Assembly (NCBI RefSeq): GCF_014851905.1
Contig: NZ_JACVAQ010000001.1
Location: forward strand, 2,604,001 to 2,668,000
Direction of reading: 5' to 3'
DNA length: 64,000 nt
From: Pseudomonas sp. PDM14
GTDB taxonomy: Bacteria; Pseudomonadota; Gammaproteobacteria; Pseudomonadales; Pseudomonadaceae
The position numbers were made by a program, and so were the translations under genes. This document shows, piece by piece, positions 40,136 through 49,357 of the stretch. Numbering within the stretch: position 1 is the first letter of the stretch; each line of letters begins with the position of its first letter. The notes under the pieces were generated by a model. The model saw only the letters and a program-made list of their open reading frames with translations, had not been told where the DNA came from and ran no database searches.

Positions 40136-40765
40136 GTGATTCGAGTACTGGTCGCCGAAGACCACACCATCGTCCGCGAGGGCATCAAGCAGCTGATCGG
40201 CCTGGCCAAGGACCTGCAGGTGGTCGGCGAAGCCTGCAATGGCGAGCAGCTGATGGAAACCCTGCGTGGCACCACCTGCGAGGTGGTGCTGCTGGACATC
40301 TCCATGCCCGGCGTCAACGGCCTGGAGGCGATTCCGCGGATTCGCGCGCTGGCCAATCCGCCGGCGGTGCTGGTGCTGTCCATGCACGACGAGGCGCAGA
40401 TGGCCGCCCGCGCGCTGAAGATCGGCGCCGCCGGCTACGCCACCAAGGACAGCGACCCGGCGCTGCTGCTCACGGCGATCCGCAAGGTCGCCGGTGGCGG
40501 GCGCTACATCGATCCGGACCTGGCCGACCGCATGGTCTTCGAGGTCGGCCTGACCGACTCGCGGCCCCCCCACGCGCTGTTGTCCGAGCGTGAGTTCTCG
40601 GTCTTCGAGCGCCTGGTGCAGGGCGAGGGCGTCAACGAGATCGCCGCGCACCTGTCGATCAGCAGCAAGACGGTGAGCACGCACAAGGCGCGACTGATGC
40701 AGAAGATGGGCAGCCACTCGGTGGCCGATCTGGTGCGCTACGCCATGGAGCACAAGCTGGTCTGA
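40136..40765 (+). CDS. agtR: LuxR/NarL-family response regulator AgtR
   Basis: A 209-aa response regulator. The receiver domain spans residues 1-118, with acidic Asp8/Asp9 region (VAEDH), phospho-acceptor Asp54 (VVLLDISMPG) and a switch Lys in ATKDSD. A C-terminal NarL/LuxR HTH (about 145-209) contains LSEREFSVFERLVQGEGVN and SSKTVSTHKARL. It starts with GTG, with GGGAG six bases upstream. It follows agtS by 63 bp and matches that kinase family, and it should control the adjacent agtABCD operon. Confidence 0.9.
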   Translation: MIRVLVAEDHTIVREGIKQLIGLAKDLQVVGEACNGEQLMETLRGTTCEVVLLDISMPGVNGLEAIPRIRALANPPAVLVLSMHDEAQMAARALKIGAAGYATKDSDPALLLTAIRKVAGGGRYIDPDLADRMVFEVGLTDSRPPHALLSEREFSVFERLVQGEGVNEIAAHLSISSKTVSTHKARLMQKMGSHSVADLVRYAMEHKLV

Positions 40766-40767
40766 TC

Positions 40768-40854
40768 TGCTCTTGCGTAGGAGCCAGCTTGCTGGCGATC
40801 TTGCGGTGCCATTGCGTGCACCTGATCGCCAGCAAGCTGGCTCCTACAAGAGCA
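40768..40854. repeat. Pseudomonas REP element (paired palindrome) after agtR
   Basis: TGCTCTTG...GTAGGAGCCAGC and its inverted partner GCTGGCTCCTAC...AGAGCA enclose GATC-rich arms, forming an 87-bp long hairpin. The GTAGGAGC and CTTGCTGGCGA parts match the common Pseudomonas REP sequence. It separates the two-component genes from agtA and may terminate transcription. Confidence 0.85.
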
Positions 40855-40995
40855 GTCCTTGGCGCTGAGGGTGTAGGGCAATCCCTACACGCACGTCTCC
40901 GCTAACCTTATAGCAATCAGTCATACCGCCCGATTTGCGTGCCCTGTGGGCCTCTCTAGTCTGTATCCATGGCAGACAAGAACGCAGGTGCGGTG

Positions 40996-42105
40996 ATGGC
41001 CGAGACTTCCTCCAACGATGTACTGGTGAGCTTTCGTGGCGTGCAGAAGAGCTACGACGGCGAAAACCTGATCGTCAAAGACCTCAATCTGGACATTCGC
41101 AAAGGCGAATTCCTCACCCTGCTCGGGCCGTCTGGTTCGGGCAAGACCACCAGCCTGATGATGCTCGCCGGATTCGAGACGCCCACCAATGGCGAGATCC
41201 TCCTGGCCGGCCGCTCGATCAACAACGTGCCGCCGCACAAGCGCGACATCGGCATGGTGTTCCAGAACTACGCGCTGTTCCCGCACATGACCGTCGCCGA
41301 GAACCTGGCCTTTCCGCTGTCGGTGCGCGGGCTCTCCAAGACCGACATCGCCGAGCGGGTCAAGCGTGCGCTGGGCATGGTCCAGCTCGATGCCTTCGCC
41401 GGGCGTTACCCGGCGCAGCTCTCAGGCGGCCAGCAGCAGCGTGTCGCCCTGGCCCGTGCACTGGTGTTCGAGCCGCAACTGGTGCTGATGGACGAGCCGC
41501 TCGGCGCGCTGGACAAGCAGCTGCGTGAACACATGCAGATGGAGATCAAGCACATCCATCAGCGCCTCGGCGTGACCGTGGTTTACGTCACCCACGATCA
41601 GGGCGAGGCGCTGACCATGTCCGACCGCGTGGCGGTGTTCCACCAGGGCGAGATCCAGCAGATCGCCCCGCCGCGTGAACTTTACGAGGCGCCGAAGAAT
41701 ACCTTCGTCGCCAACTTCATCGGCGAGAACAACCGCATCAACGGCCAGCTGCTCAGCCGCGACGGCGAGCGCTGCGTGGTCGGCCTGGCGCGCGGCGAGA
41801 AGGTCGAGGCGCTGGCGGTCAACGTTGGCGAGCCGGGCGAGCCGGTGACCCTGTCGATCCGCCCGGAGCGGGTGCGCATCAACAGCGCCAGCGAGCAATG
41901 CAGCAACCGTTTCTCCGGTCGCGTGGCCGAGTTCATCTACCTGGGCGACCACGTGCGCGTGCGCCTGGAGGTGTGTGGCAAGAGCGATTTCTTCGTCAAG
42001 CAGCCGATCGCCGAACTCGACCCCGCGCTGAGCGTGGGCGACGTGGTGCCGCTCGGCTGGCACGTGGAGCACGTCCGCGCGCTCGATCCGCTGCTGGCGG
42101 ACTGA
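40996..42105 (+). CDS. agtA: ABC transporter ATP-binding protein AgtA
   Basis: A 369-aa ATPase of the spermidine/putrescine (PotA/PotG) class. Motifs: Walker A GPSGSGKTT (about residues 40-48), Q-loop FQNYALFPHMT, signature LSGGQQQRVALARAL, Walker B LVLMDEPLGALD and switch HDQGEA, with a C-terminal TOBE region. It powers uptake of delta-aminovalerate or GABA-like amines by AgtBCD. The ATG at 40996 is preferred because AGGTG lies five bases upstream and family members align from here; an ATG at 40969 has no ribosome site. Confidence 0.92.
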   Translation: MAETSSNDVLVSFRGVQKSYDGENLIVKDLNLDIRKGEFLTLLGPSGSGKTTSLMMLAGFETPTNGEILLAGRSINNVPPHKRDIGMVFQNYALFPHMTVAENLAFPLSVRGLSKTDIAERVKRALGMVQLDAFAGRYPAQLSGGQQQRVALARALVFEPQLVLMDEPLGALDKQLREHMQMEIKHIHQRLGVTVVYVTHDQGEALTMSDRVAVFHQGEIQQIAPPRELYEAPKNTFVANFIGENNRINGQLLSRDGERCVVGLARGEKVEALAVNVGEPGEPVTLSIRPERVRINSASEQCSNRFSGRVAEFIYLGDHVRVRLEVCGKSDFFVKQPIAELDPALSVGDVVPLGWHVEHVRALDPLLAD

Positions 42106-42113
42106 AATAGCGT

Positions 42114-42185
42114 CATCAACCAAGCATTGGGCATCAACAAGCACTGGGATCAACCAAGACATTGGTCATCAACCAAGCACTGTGG
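42114..42185 (+). repeat. Four imperfect 17-19-bp tandem repeats before agtB
   Basis: Copies CATCAACCAAGCATTGGG, CATCAACAAGCACTGGG, ATCAACCAAGACATTGGT and CATCAACCAAGCACTGTGG run head to tail from 42114 to 42185. The last contributes the TGGAGAG ribosome site of agtB. Copies 1 and 3 are small dyads (CCAA/TTGG). They may tune agtB translation. Confidence 0.7.
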
Positions 42186-42196
42186 AGAGAACAACA

Positions 42197-43231
42197 ATGA
42201 AAGGCTTGAACAGAACAACGCTGGCACTCGCGCTCGGGCTGGCCTGCGCCGCACCGGCCATGGCCACCGACCTGACCGTGGTGTCGTTCGGCGGCGCCAA
42301 CAAGAACGCCCAGGTCAAGGCCTTCTACGAGCCCTGGCAGGCGGCCGGCAACGGCAAGATCATCGCCGGTGAATACAACGGCGAGATGGCCAAGGTAAAG
42401 GCCATGGTCGACACCAACAGCGTGTCGTGGAACCTGGTGGAAGTAGAGTCGCCGGAACTGGCGCGCGGCTGTGACGAGGGCCTGTTCGAGGAACTCGACC
42501 CGGCGCAGTTCGGCAATGCCGAGGACTTCGTCGAAGGCGCGATCCAGCCGTGCGGCGTGGGCTTCTTCGTCTGGTCCACGGTGCTCGCCTACAACGCCGA
42601 CAAACTGGCCAGCGCGCCGACCGGCTGGGCCGATTTCTGGGACGTGAAGAAATTCCCCGGCAAGCGCGGCCTGCGCAAGGGCGCCAAGTACACCCTGGAA
42701 TTCGCCCTGATGGCCGACGGCGTGGCGCCGAAGGATGTCTACGGCGTGCTCGCCACCAAGGAAGGCCAGGACCGTGCCTTCAAGAAGCTCGACCAGATCA
42801 AGTCGAGCATCCAGTGGTGGGAAGCCGGCGCGCAGCCGCCGCAGTTCCTCGCCTCCGGCGATGTGGTCATGAGCTCGGCGTACAACGGCCGCATCGCTGC
42901 CGTGCAGAAAGAGAGCAACCTCAAGCTGGTGTGGACCGGCGGCATCTATGACTTCGACGCCTGGGCCATCCCCAAGGGCGCCAAGGATGCCGAGGCCGCG
43001 CAGAAATTCATCGCCTACACCGTGCAGCCCGAACAGCAGAAGACCTACTCGCAGAACATCGCCTACGGCCCGGCCAACAAGAAAGCCGTGGCGCTGCTCG
43101 ACAAGGGCCTGCTGGGTGACATGCCGACCACCCCGGAGAACATCCAGGATCAGGTGGCGATGAACGTGACCTTCTGGGCCGACTACGGCGAGCAGCTGGA
43201 GCAGCGCTTCAACGCTTGGGCCGCCAAGTAG
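42197..43231 (+). CDS. agtB: ABC transporter substrate-binding protein AgtB
   Basis: A 344-aa periplasmic binding protein of the PotD/PotF-like class (SBP type 2). It has a signal peptide of about 22 residues (MKGLNRTTLALALGLACAAPAMA), then DLTVVSFGGANKNAQVKAFYEPW. The body has WNLVEVESPELARGCDEGLF and a late YTVQPEQQKTYSQNIAYGP. It captures an amino acid or amine, probably delta-aminovalerate/GABA, and delivers it to AgtCD. The start at 42197 has GGAG nine bases upstream. It is preceded by four tandem repeats and followed by GC-rich stems, which may raise its expression relative to the permeases. Confidence 0.92.
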   Translation: MKGLNRTTLALALGLACAAPAMATDLTVVSFGGANKNAQVKAFYEPWQAAGNGKIIAGEYNGEMAKVKAMVDTNSVSWNLVEVESPELARGCDEGLFEELDPAQFGNAEDFVEGAIQPCGVGFFVWSTVLAYNADKLASAPTGWADFWDVKKFPGKRGLRKGAKYTLEFALMADGVAPKDVYGVLATKEGQDRAFKKLDQIKSSIQWWEAGAQPPQFLASGDVVMSSAYNGRIAAVQKESNLKLVWTGGIYDFDAWAIPKGAKDAEAAQKFIAYTVQPEQQKTYSQNIAYGPANKKAVALLDKGLLGDMPTTPENIQDQVAMNVTFWADYGEQLEQRFNAWAAK

Positions 43232-43240
43232 TAGCAACTC

Positions 43241-43293
43241 CCTCCGCCTGGCGGAGGACGGGGTGAGGGCGCCGCGCCTCGGTGTCCGCCCTC
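43241..43293 (+). other. Hairpins between agtB and agtC
   Basis: CCTCCGCC/GGCGGAGG (43241-43257) and TGAGGGC/GCCCTCA (43264-43293) lie in the 112-bp gap after the binding-protein gene. Such structures after a binding-protein gene commonly protect its message and lower permease expression. No T run follows. Confidence 0.5.
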
Positions 43294-43343
43294 ATCTCAT
43301 TTCACCGGGCGCGTGATGGCGCTCAGCTTTACCGGAGTCAACG

Positions 43344-44591
43344 ATGGAAAACACCGTCTCCCTCACCGAATTCGCCGGTCTCACCCTCAAGCAGCGCCTG
43401 GCGCGTGCCGAGCGGATGAATCGCCTGAAGGCCCAGGGGCTGATCCTGCCGCTGCTGGTGTTCCTCGTCCTGGTGTTCCTCGTGCCGATCGGCACCCTGC
43501 TGTACAAGAGCGTGAGCAACCCGGAAGTGGTTGGCGCCCTGCCGCGTACCGTCGAGGCGATTGCCGCCTGGGATGGCAAGGCCCTGCCGCCGGAGCCGGT
43601 GTACCACGCCCTGAGCCTGGACCTGGCCGACGCGCGCAAGAATCAGACAATCGGCGACCTGTCCAAGCGCCTGAACATGGAGCTTGCCGGCTACCGCAGC
43701 CTGATGGCCAAGACCGGTCGTGCGCTGCCGTTCAAAGCCGAGCCGAGCTCTTATAAAGAAGCGCTGGAAACCCTCGACGAGCGCTGGGGCGACCCGGCCT
43801 ATTGGCAGGTGATCCGGCGCAACAGCGACAGCCTGACCTCCTATTACCTGCTGGCGGCCGTCGATCACCGCATCGATGACCTCGGCGAACTGGCAGCGGC
43901 GACGCCGGACCAGGCGATCTACCTGGATATCTTTGCCCGCACTTTCTGGATGGGCCTGGTGATCACCGCTATCTGCCTGGTGCTGGCCTACCCGCTGGCG
44001 TACCTGCTGGCCAATTTGCCGACGCGTACCAGTAACCTGCTGATCATCCTCGTGCTACTGCCGTTCTGGACCTCGATCCTGGTGCGGGTGGCGGCGTGGA
44101 TCGTGCTGCTGCAGTCGGGCGGCCTGATCAACGGCGCGCTGCTCAAGCTCGGCCTGATCGACGCGCCGCTGGAACTGGTGTTCAACCGCACCGGCGTCTA
44201 CGTGGCGATGGTGCACATCATGCTGCCGTTCATGATCCTGCCGATCTACAGCGTGATGAAGGGCATTTCGCCGACCTACATGCGCGCCGCCATCTCGCTC
44301 GGCTGCCACCCGTTCGCCAGCTTCTGGCGCGTGTACTTCCCGCAGACCGTGGCCGGTGTCGGTGCCGGTTGCCTGCTGGTGTTCATCCTGTCCATCGGCT
44401 ACTACATCACCCCGGCGCTGCTCGGCAGCCCGAACGATCAGATGATCAGCTACTTCGTCGCCTTCTACACCAACAGCACGATCAACTGGGGCATGGCCAC
44501 GGCGCTGGGCGGCCTGCTGCTGCTCGCCACGCTGGTGCTGTACGTGGTCTACAGCTGGCTAGTGGGCGCCAGTCGCCTGCGTCTGAGCTGA
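43344..44591 (+). CDS. agtC: ABC transporter permease AgtC
   Basis: A 415-aa inner-membrane permease, longer than typical PotB-like subunits. After the first hydrophobic segment (about residues 32-55, LILPLLVFLVLVFLVPIGTL) there is a periplasmic insert of about 140 residues, then about five more membrane helices. The ATPase-contact EAA loop reads AAISLGCHPFASFWRVYFPQT near residue 315. It pairs with AgtD. The insert is usual for this Pseudomonas subfamily as far as I recall. Confidence 0.9.
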   Translation: MENTVSLTEFAGLTLKQRLARAERMNRLKAQGLILPLLVFLVLVFLVPIGTLLYKSVSNPEVVGALPRTVEAIAAWDGKALPPEPVYHALSLDLADARKNQTIGDLSKRLNMELAGYRSLMAKTGRALPFKAEPSSYKEALETLDERWGDPAYWQVIRRNSDSLTSYYLLAAVDHRIDDLGELAAATPDQAIYLDIFARTFWMGLVITAICLVLAYPLAYLLANLPTRTSNLLIILVLLPFWTSILVRVAAWIVLLQSGGLINGALLKLGLIDAPLELVFNRTGVYVAMVHIMLPFMILPIYSVMKGISPTYMRAAISLGCHPFASFWRVYFPQTVAGVGAGCLLVFILSIGYYITPALLGSPNDQMISYFVAFYTNSTINWGMATALGGLLLLATLVLYVVYSWLVGASRLRLS

Positions 44592-44607
44592 TCAGGAGAA
44601 CAACGAG

Positions 44608-45435
44608 ATGCTGAGCCCTTACAAGTCCCCCGTCGAGCGCGCCTGGTTCTGGACCCACCGCAGCCTGTGCGCGCTGGTGCTGCTGTTCCTGATCCTGCCG
44701 GTGCTGGTGATCATCCCGCTGTCGTTCAACTCCGGCACCTTCCTGGTCTACCCGCTGCAGGGCTTTTCCCTGCGCTGGTACGCCGATTTCTTCGGCTCGG
44801 CCGAATGGATGCGCTCGCTGACTAACAGCCTGATCGTTGCGCCGGCCGCGACCCTGCTGGCGATGGTCTTCGGCACCCTGGCGGCGATCGGCCTGACCCG
44901 CGGCGAATTCCGCGGCAAGGCGCTGGTGATGAGCCTGCTGATCTCGCCGATGGTCGCGCCAGTGGTGATCGTCGGTGTGGCCAGCTACCTGTTCTTCGCC
45001 CCACTGGGGCTGGGCAACAGCTTCATCTCGCTGATCCTGGTGCACGCGGTGCTCGGTGTGCCGTTCGTCATCATCACCGTGTCGGCGACGCTGCAGGGCT
45101 TCAACTACAACCTGGTGCGCGCGGCGGCCAGCCTCGGTGCCTCGCCGCTGACCGCGTTCCGCCGGGTGACCCTGCCGCTGATCGCGCCGGGGGTGATCAG
45201 CGGGGCGCTGTTCGCCTTCGCCACCTCGTTCGACGAAGTGGTGGTGACCCTGTTCCTCGCCGGCCCCGAGCAGGCGACCCTGCCACGGCAGATGTTCAGT
45301 GGCATCCGCGAGAACCTCAGCCCGACCATCGCCGCCGCGGCCACGCTGCTGATCGGCTTCTCGGTGGTCATGCTCCTGACTCTGGAATGGTTGCGCGGGC
45401 GCAGCGAGAAAATGCGCACGGTGGCGCCCGAGTAA
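44608..45435 (+). CDS. agtD: ABC transporter permease AgtD
   Basis: A 275-aa inner-membrane permease of the PotC-like class with about six hydrophobic segments. The first is at about 14-36 (SLCALVLLFLILPVLVIIPLSF). The EAA loop reads RAAASLGASPLTAFRRVTLPLI, contacting AgtA. It starts 16 bp after the agtC stop with AGGAG nearby and completes the agtABCD unit. The following 206 bp contain an REP-like palindrome and no gene before rpe. Confidence 0.92.
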   Translation: MLSPYKSPVERAWFWTHRSLCALVLLFLILPVLVIIPLSFNSGTFLVYPLQGFSLRWYADFFGSAEWMRSLTNSLIVAPAATLLAMVFGTLAAIGLTRGEFRGKALVMSLLISPMVAPVVIVGVASYLFFAPLGLGNSFISLILVHAVLGVPFVIITVSATLQGFNYNLVRAAASLGASPLTAFRRVTLPLIAPGVISGALFAFATSFDEVVVTLFLAGPEQATLPRQMFSGIRENLSPTIAAAATLLIGFSVVMLLTLEWLRGRSEKMRTVAPE

Positions 45436-45445
45436 ACCGCACTCT

Positions 45446-45508
45446 TTCACCCTACGTGGCTGCCCTAATCCTCTCCCGCAGGGCAAGGGGCGGCCCGCGT
45501 AGGGTGAA
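45446..45508. repeat. Extragenic palindrome after agtD
   Basis: TTCACCCTACG (45446-45456) and CGTAGGGTGAA (45498-45508) form an 11-bp perfect inverted repeat 10 bp past the agtD stop. The CCTACG/CGTAGG arms resemble other Pseudomonas intergenic repeats. Confidence 0.6.
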
Positions 45509-45641
45509 GACGTGCCCCGCTGCTCACCTTCACCACCCCTCTGCGACCAAGGTCGCCCCAACTCCCTGACATACGACAACTGCCTCGGGCGGCGACTCAG
45601 GCTACAATCCGCGCCACCGTGATTCTGCTCCGAGGCTTTCC

Positions 45642-46316
45642 ATGCACCCCTTCGCCATCGCCCCGTCGATCCTGTCCGCCGATTTCGCCCGCCTGGGCGA
45701 GGAGGTCGACAAGGTTCTCGCCGCCGGCGCCGACATCGTCCACTTCGATGTGATGGACAACCACTACGTGCCCAACCTGACCATCGGCCCGATGGTCTGC
45801 GCGGCGCTGCGCAAGTACGGCATCACCGCACCGATCGACGCGCACCTGATGGTCTCGCCGGTCGACCGCATCATTGGCGACTTCATCGAGGCTGGCGCCA
45901 CTTACGTGACCTTTCACCCGGAAGCCAGCCAGCACATCGACCGTTCGCTGCAGCTGATCCGCGATGGCGGCGCCAAGGCCGGCCTGGTGTTCAACCCGGC
46001 TACCTCGCTGGATGCGCTGAAGTACGTGATGGACAAGGTCGACATGATCCTGCTGATGAGCGTCAACCCCGGCTTCGGCGGGCAGAAGTTCATCCCCGGC
46101 ACCCTCGACAAGCTGCGCGAGGCGCGCGCGCTAATCGACGCCTCCGGCCGTGACATCCGCCTGGAGATCGACGGCGGGGTCAACGTCAACAACATCCGCG
46201 AAATCGCCGCGGCCGGCGCCGACACCTTCGTCGCCGGCTCGGCGATCTTCAACCAGCCCGACTACAAAGCGGTGATCGACGCCATGCGCGCCGAGTTGGC
46301 CCAGGTGCGTGCGTGA
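45642..46316 (+). CDS. rpe: Ribulose-phosphate 3-epimerase
   Basis: A 224-aa TIM-barrel enzyme that interconverts ribulose-5-phosphate and xylulose-5-phosphate in the pentose phosphate pathway. Motifs are [30 protein letters not shown] (metal-binding His and Asp), [17 protein letters not shown] and EIDGGVN. The GTGA overlap with gph (4 bp) shows translational coupling to a phosphatase that removes 2-phosphoglycolate or related by-products. Confidence 0.97.
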   Translation: MHPFAIAPSILSADFARLGEEVDKVLAAGADIVHFDVMDNHYVPNLTIGPMVCAALRKYGITAPIDAHLMVSPVDRIIGDFIEAGATYVTFHPEASQHIDRSLQLIRDGGAKAGLVFNPATSLDALKYVMDKVDMILLMSVNPGFGGQKFIPGTLDKLREARALIDASGRDIRLEIDGGVNVNNIREIAAAGADTFVAGSAIFNQPDYKAVIDAMRAELAQVRA

Positions 46317-47152
46317 CCATTCTTCAAAACCTGTTCGACGGTAAGCTGCCGCGCCTGGTGATGTTCGACCTGGACGGCACGCTGGTCGACTCGGTGCCGG
46401 ACCTCGCTGCCGCCATCGACCAGATGCTGGAAACCCTCGGCCGCCCAGTGGCCGGTATCGAGCGCGTGCGCAACTGGGTCGGCAACGGCGCGCGGGTGCT
46501 GGTGCGCCGCGCCCTGGCCGGCGACATGGAGCATGCCGGCGTCGGCGAGGCGGAGACCGAGCAGGCGCTGGAGCTGTTCAATCAGGCCTACTCTGGCAGT
46601 CACCGCCTGACCCGCGTCTACCCTGGCGTCACCGCCACGCTGAAATGGCTGAACAAGCACGGCGTCGAGCTGGCGCTGATCACCAACAAGCCGGAACAGT
46701 TCGTCGCGCCCCTGCTCGACGAGATGAAGCTGGGTCGCTACTTCCGCTGGATCATCGGTGGCGACACCCTGCCGCAGCAGAAACCCGACCCGGCGGCACT
46801 GCTCTACGTCATGCGCCTGGCCGGCATCGAGGCCAGCCAGGCACTGTTCGTGGGTGACTCGCGCAACGACGTGCTCGCCGCCCGTGCGGCCGACGTGCCG
46901 TGCATCGCCCTGAGCTATGGCTACAACCATGGCCGGCCGATCGCCGAGGAATCGCCGGCGCTGGTGCTCGACGATCTGCGCCAGCTGTTGCCCGGCGGTT
47001 GCTTAGAGGCGGGCGCTACGCTAATGTCGGCGAACCCTTCCGAACACCCGCAGCCAAGAGATCGCACCGTGGTGGTTCCCCGTATGCACTGGCTCAATCG
47101 CGCCAACATGAAGATCCTCAAGGCCCTGGCCCGTTGGCGCTGGCGCGCCTGA
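46313..47152 (+). CDS. gph: Phosphoglycolate phosphatase (HAD family)
   Basis: A 279-aa HAD phosphatase. Motif [12 protein letters not shown] (around residues 18-28) holds the catalytic Asp pair. Motif II is in ALITNKPEQ, and motifs III/IV in QKPDP and [12 protein letters not shown]. The substrate is inferred from family and from its place after rpe. It starts with GTG overlapping the rpe stop. The last 35 residues or so, from about VVVPRMHW, are a basic tail ending in [10 protein letters not shown], found in Pseudomonas homologues as I recall. It ends 94 bp before trpE. Confidence 0.93.
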   Translation: MTILQNLFDGKLPRLVMFDLDGTLVDSVPDLAAAIDQMLETLGRPVAGIERVRNWVGNGARVLVRRALAGDMEHAGVGEAETEQALELFNQAYSGSHRLTRVYPGVTATLKWLNKHGVELALITNKPEQFVAPLLDEMKLGRYFRWIIGGDTLPQQKPDPAALLYVMRLAGIEASQALFVGDSRNDVLAARAADVPCIALSYGYNHGRPIAEESPALVLDDLRQLLPGGCLEAGATLMSANPSEHPQPRDRTVVVPRMHWLNRANMKILKALARWRWRA

Positions 47153-47246
47153 TCGATTCTGCCGGCTGCGCCGGCCTGTGCTGCGTACCCCATACGAGTT
47201 GCTTTCCGGAACGCCTTCGGGCTTTCCGCCACGAGGCTGATCCATC

Positions 47247-48752
47247 ATGACCCGCGAAACCCTTTCCCGCGAAGCCTTCCTGCGATTGGCCGCCGATGGC
47301 TACAACCGCATTCCGCTTGCATTCGAAACCCTGGCCGACTTCGACACCCCGCTGTCGATCTACCTGAAACTGGCTGATGCGCCCAACACCTACCTGCTCG
47401 AGTCCGTCCAGGGCGGCGAGAAGTGGGGGCGCTTCTCGATCATCGGCCTGCAGGCCCGCACCGTGCTGCGCGCCTACGACCACGTGGTCAGCGTCAGCGT
47501 CGACGGGGTCGAGGTGGAGCGCCACGAGTGCGCCGATCCACTGGATTTCGTCGAGCAGTTCAAGGCCCGTTACAACGTGCCGACCCTGAGCGGCCTGCCG
47601 CGCTTCAATGGCGGCCTGGTCGGCTACTTCGGCTACGACAGCGTGCGCTACGTCGAGAAGAAGCTGGCGCGCTGCCCGAATCCGGACCCGCTGGGCACCC
47701 CGGACATCCTGCTGATGGTCTCCGATGCCGTGGTGGTGTTCGACAACCTGGCGGGCAAGATGCACGCCATCGTCCTCGCCGATCCAAGCCAGGCCGACGC
47801 CTACGAGCAGGGCCAGACGCAGCTGCGCGAACTGTTGAACAAGCTGCGCCAGCCGATCACTCCGCGGCTGGGGGTCGACCTCAGTGCTCCGGCCGGCGCC
47901 GAGCCGGACTTCGTCTCCAGCTTCAAGCGTGACGACTACGAGAACGCGGTGCAGGCGATCAAGGAATACATCCTCGCCGGCGACTGCATGCAGGTGGTGA
48001 TTTCCCAGCGCATGTCGATCCCGTTCCAGGCCGCACCGATCGACCTGTATCGCGCGCTGCGCTGCATCAACCCGACGCCGTACATGTACTTCTTCAACTT
48101 CGGCGACTTCCACGTGGTCGGTTCCTCGCCCGAGGTGCTGGTGCGTGTCGAGGACAACCTGATCACCGTGCGCCCCATCGCCGGCACCCGCCCGCGCGGC
48201 GCGACGGAAGAAGCTGACCTGGACCTGGAGAAGGACCTGCTGTCCGACGCCAAGGAGCTGGCCGAACACCTGATGCTGATCGACCTCGGCCGCAATGATG
48301 TCGGCCGCGTGTCGAGCACCGGCTCGGTGCGCCTCACCGAGAAGATGGTCATCGAGCGTTATTCCAACGTCATGCACATCGTCTCCAACGTCACCGGCCA
48401 GCTGAAGGAAGGCCTCAGCGCGATGGACGCGCTGCGCGCGATCCTGCCGGCCGGCACCCTGTCCGGGGCGCCGAAGGTGCGTGCGATGGAAATCATCGAC
48501 GAGCTGGAGCCGGTCAAGCGCGGCGTCTACGGCGGCGCGGTCGGCTACCTGGCGTGGAACGGCAACATGGACACCGCCATCGCCATCCGCACCGCGGTGA
48601 TCAAGGACGGCGAGCTGCACGTGCAGGCCGGTGCCGGCATCGTCGCCGACTCGCAGCCGGCGCTGGAGTGGGAGGAAACCCTGAACAAGCGCCGCGCCAT
48701 GTTCCGCGCAGTGAGCCTCGCCGAACAGTCCGTCCAGAAGTCCGAGAAGTAA
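47247..48752 (+). CDS. trpE: Anthranilate synthase component I
   Basis: A 501-aa chorismate-using enzyme; with glutamine amidotransferase TrpG it makes anthranilate for tryptophan. The feedback-inhibition motif LLES lies in [11 protein letters not shown] near residue 50. The catalytic domain includes PSPYMYFF-like ([12 protein letters not shown]), [15 protein letters not shown] and [16 protein letters not shown]. Only an 11-bp gap separates it from trpG, so the two subunits are co-transcribed here. No leader peptide with Trp codons is visible in the 94 bp upstream; a small GCCGGC/GCCGGC stem is present. Confidence 0.97.
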   Translation: MTRETLSREAFLRLAADGYNRIPLAFETLADFDTPLSIYLKLADAPNTYLLESVQGGEKWGRFSIIGLQARTVLRAYDHVVSVSVDGVEVERHECADPLDFVEQFKARYNVPTLSGLPRFNGGLVGYFGYDSVRYVEKKLARCPNPDPLGTPDILLMVSDAVVVFDNLAGKMHAIVLADPSQADAYEQGQTQLRELLNKLRQPITPRLGVDLSAPAGAEPDFVSSFKRDDYENAVQAIKEYILAGDCMQVVISQRMSIPFQAAPIDLYRALRCINPTPYMYFFNFGDFHVVGSSPEVLVRVEDNLITVRPIAGTRPRGATEEADLDLEKDLLSDAKELAEHLMLIDLGRNDVGRVSSTGSVRLTEKMVIERYSNVMHIVSNVTGQLKEGLSAMDALRAILPAGTLSGAPKVRAMEIIDELEPVKRGVYGGAVGYLAWNGNMDTAIAIRTAVIKDGELHVQAGAGIVADSQPALEWEETLNKRRAMFRAVSLAEQSVQKSEK

Positions 48753-48763
48753 GGGAGCCAGCC

Positions 48764-49357
48764 ATGCTGTTGATGATCGATAACTACGACTCCTTTACCT
48801 ACAACGTGGTGCAGTACCTCGGCGAGCTGGGTGCTGACGTTCATGTGATCCGCAACGACGAACTCAGCGTCGCCGAGATCGAGGCGCTCAAGCCCGAGCG
48901 CATCGTGGTCTCGCCCGGCCCGTGCACGCCGACCGAGGCGGGCATTTCCATCGAGGCGATTTTGCATTTCGCCGGTAAGCTGCCGATCCTCGGCGTGTGC
49001 CTCGGCCACCAGGGCATCGGTCAGGCTTTCGGCGGCGACGTGGTGCGTGCGCGCCAGGTGATGCACGGCAAGACCAGCCCGGTGTTCCACGAAGACCTCG
49101 GCGTGTTCGCCGGCCTCAACAAGCCACTGACCGTGACCCGCTACCACTCCTTGGTGGTCAAGCGCGAAACCCTGCCCGACTGCCTGGAAATCACCGCCTG
49201 GACGCAGTTCGACGATGGCTCCATCGACGAGATCATGGGCCTGCGCCACAAGACCTTGAACATCGAGGGCGTGCAGTTCCACCCCGAATCGATCCTCACC
49301 GAGCAGGGCCACGAACTGTTCGCCAACTTCCTCAAGCAGACCGGCGGGGTGCGCTGA
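48764..49357 (+). CDS. trpG: Anthranilate synthase component II (glutamine amidotransferase)
   Basis: A 197-aa class-I amidotransferase that supplies ammonia to TrpE. The oxyanion and nucleophile region is [16 protein letters not shown] (catalytic Cys about residue 79); His and Glu complete the triad in [11 protein letters not shown] near the C-terminus. It starts [14 protein letters not shown] with GGGAG upstream. It may also serve p-aminobenzoate synthesis, as in some Pseudomonas. Its stop shares one base with the trpD start. Confidence 0.97.
   Translation: MLLMIDNYDSFTYNVVQYLGELGADVHVIRNDELSVAEIEALKPERIVVSPGPCTPTEAGISIEAILHFAGKLPILGVCLGHQGIGQAFGGDVVRARQVMHGKTSPVFHEDLGVFAGLNKPLTVTRYHSLVVKRETLPDCLEITAWTQFDDGSIDEIMGLRHKTLNIEGVQFHPESILTEQGHELFANFLKQTGGVR

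Noticed and set aside
47153..47246. Trp leader peptide/attenuator before trpE
   Set aside because: No short frame with clustered Trp codons and no terminator-type hairpin is visible, only a small GCCGGC stem.
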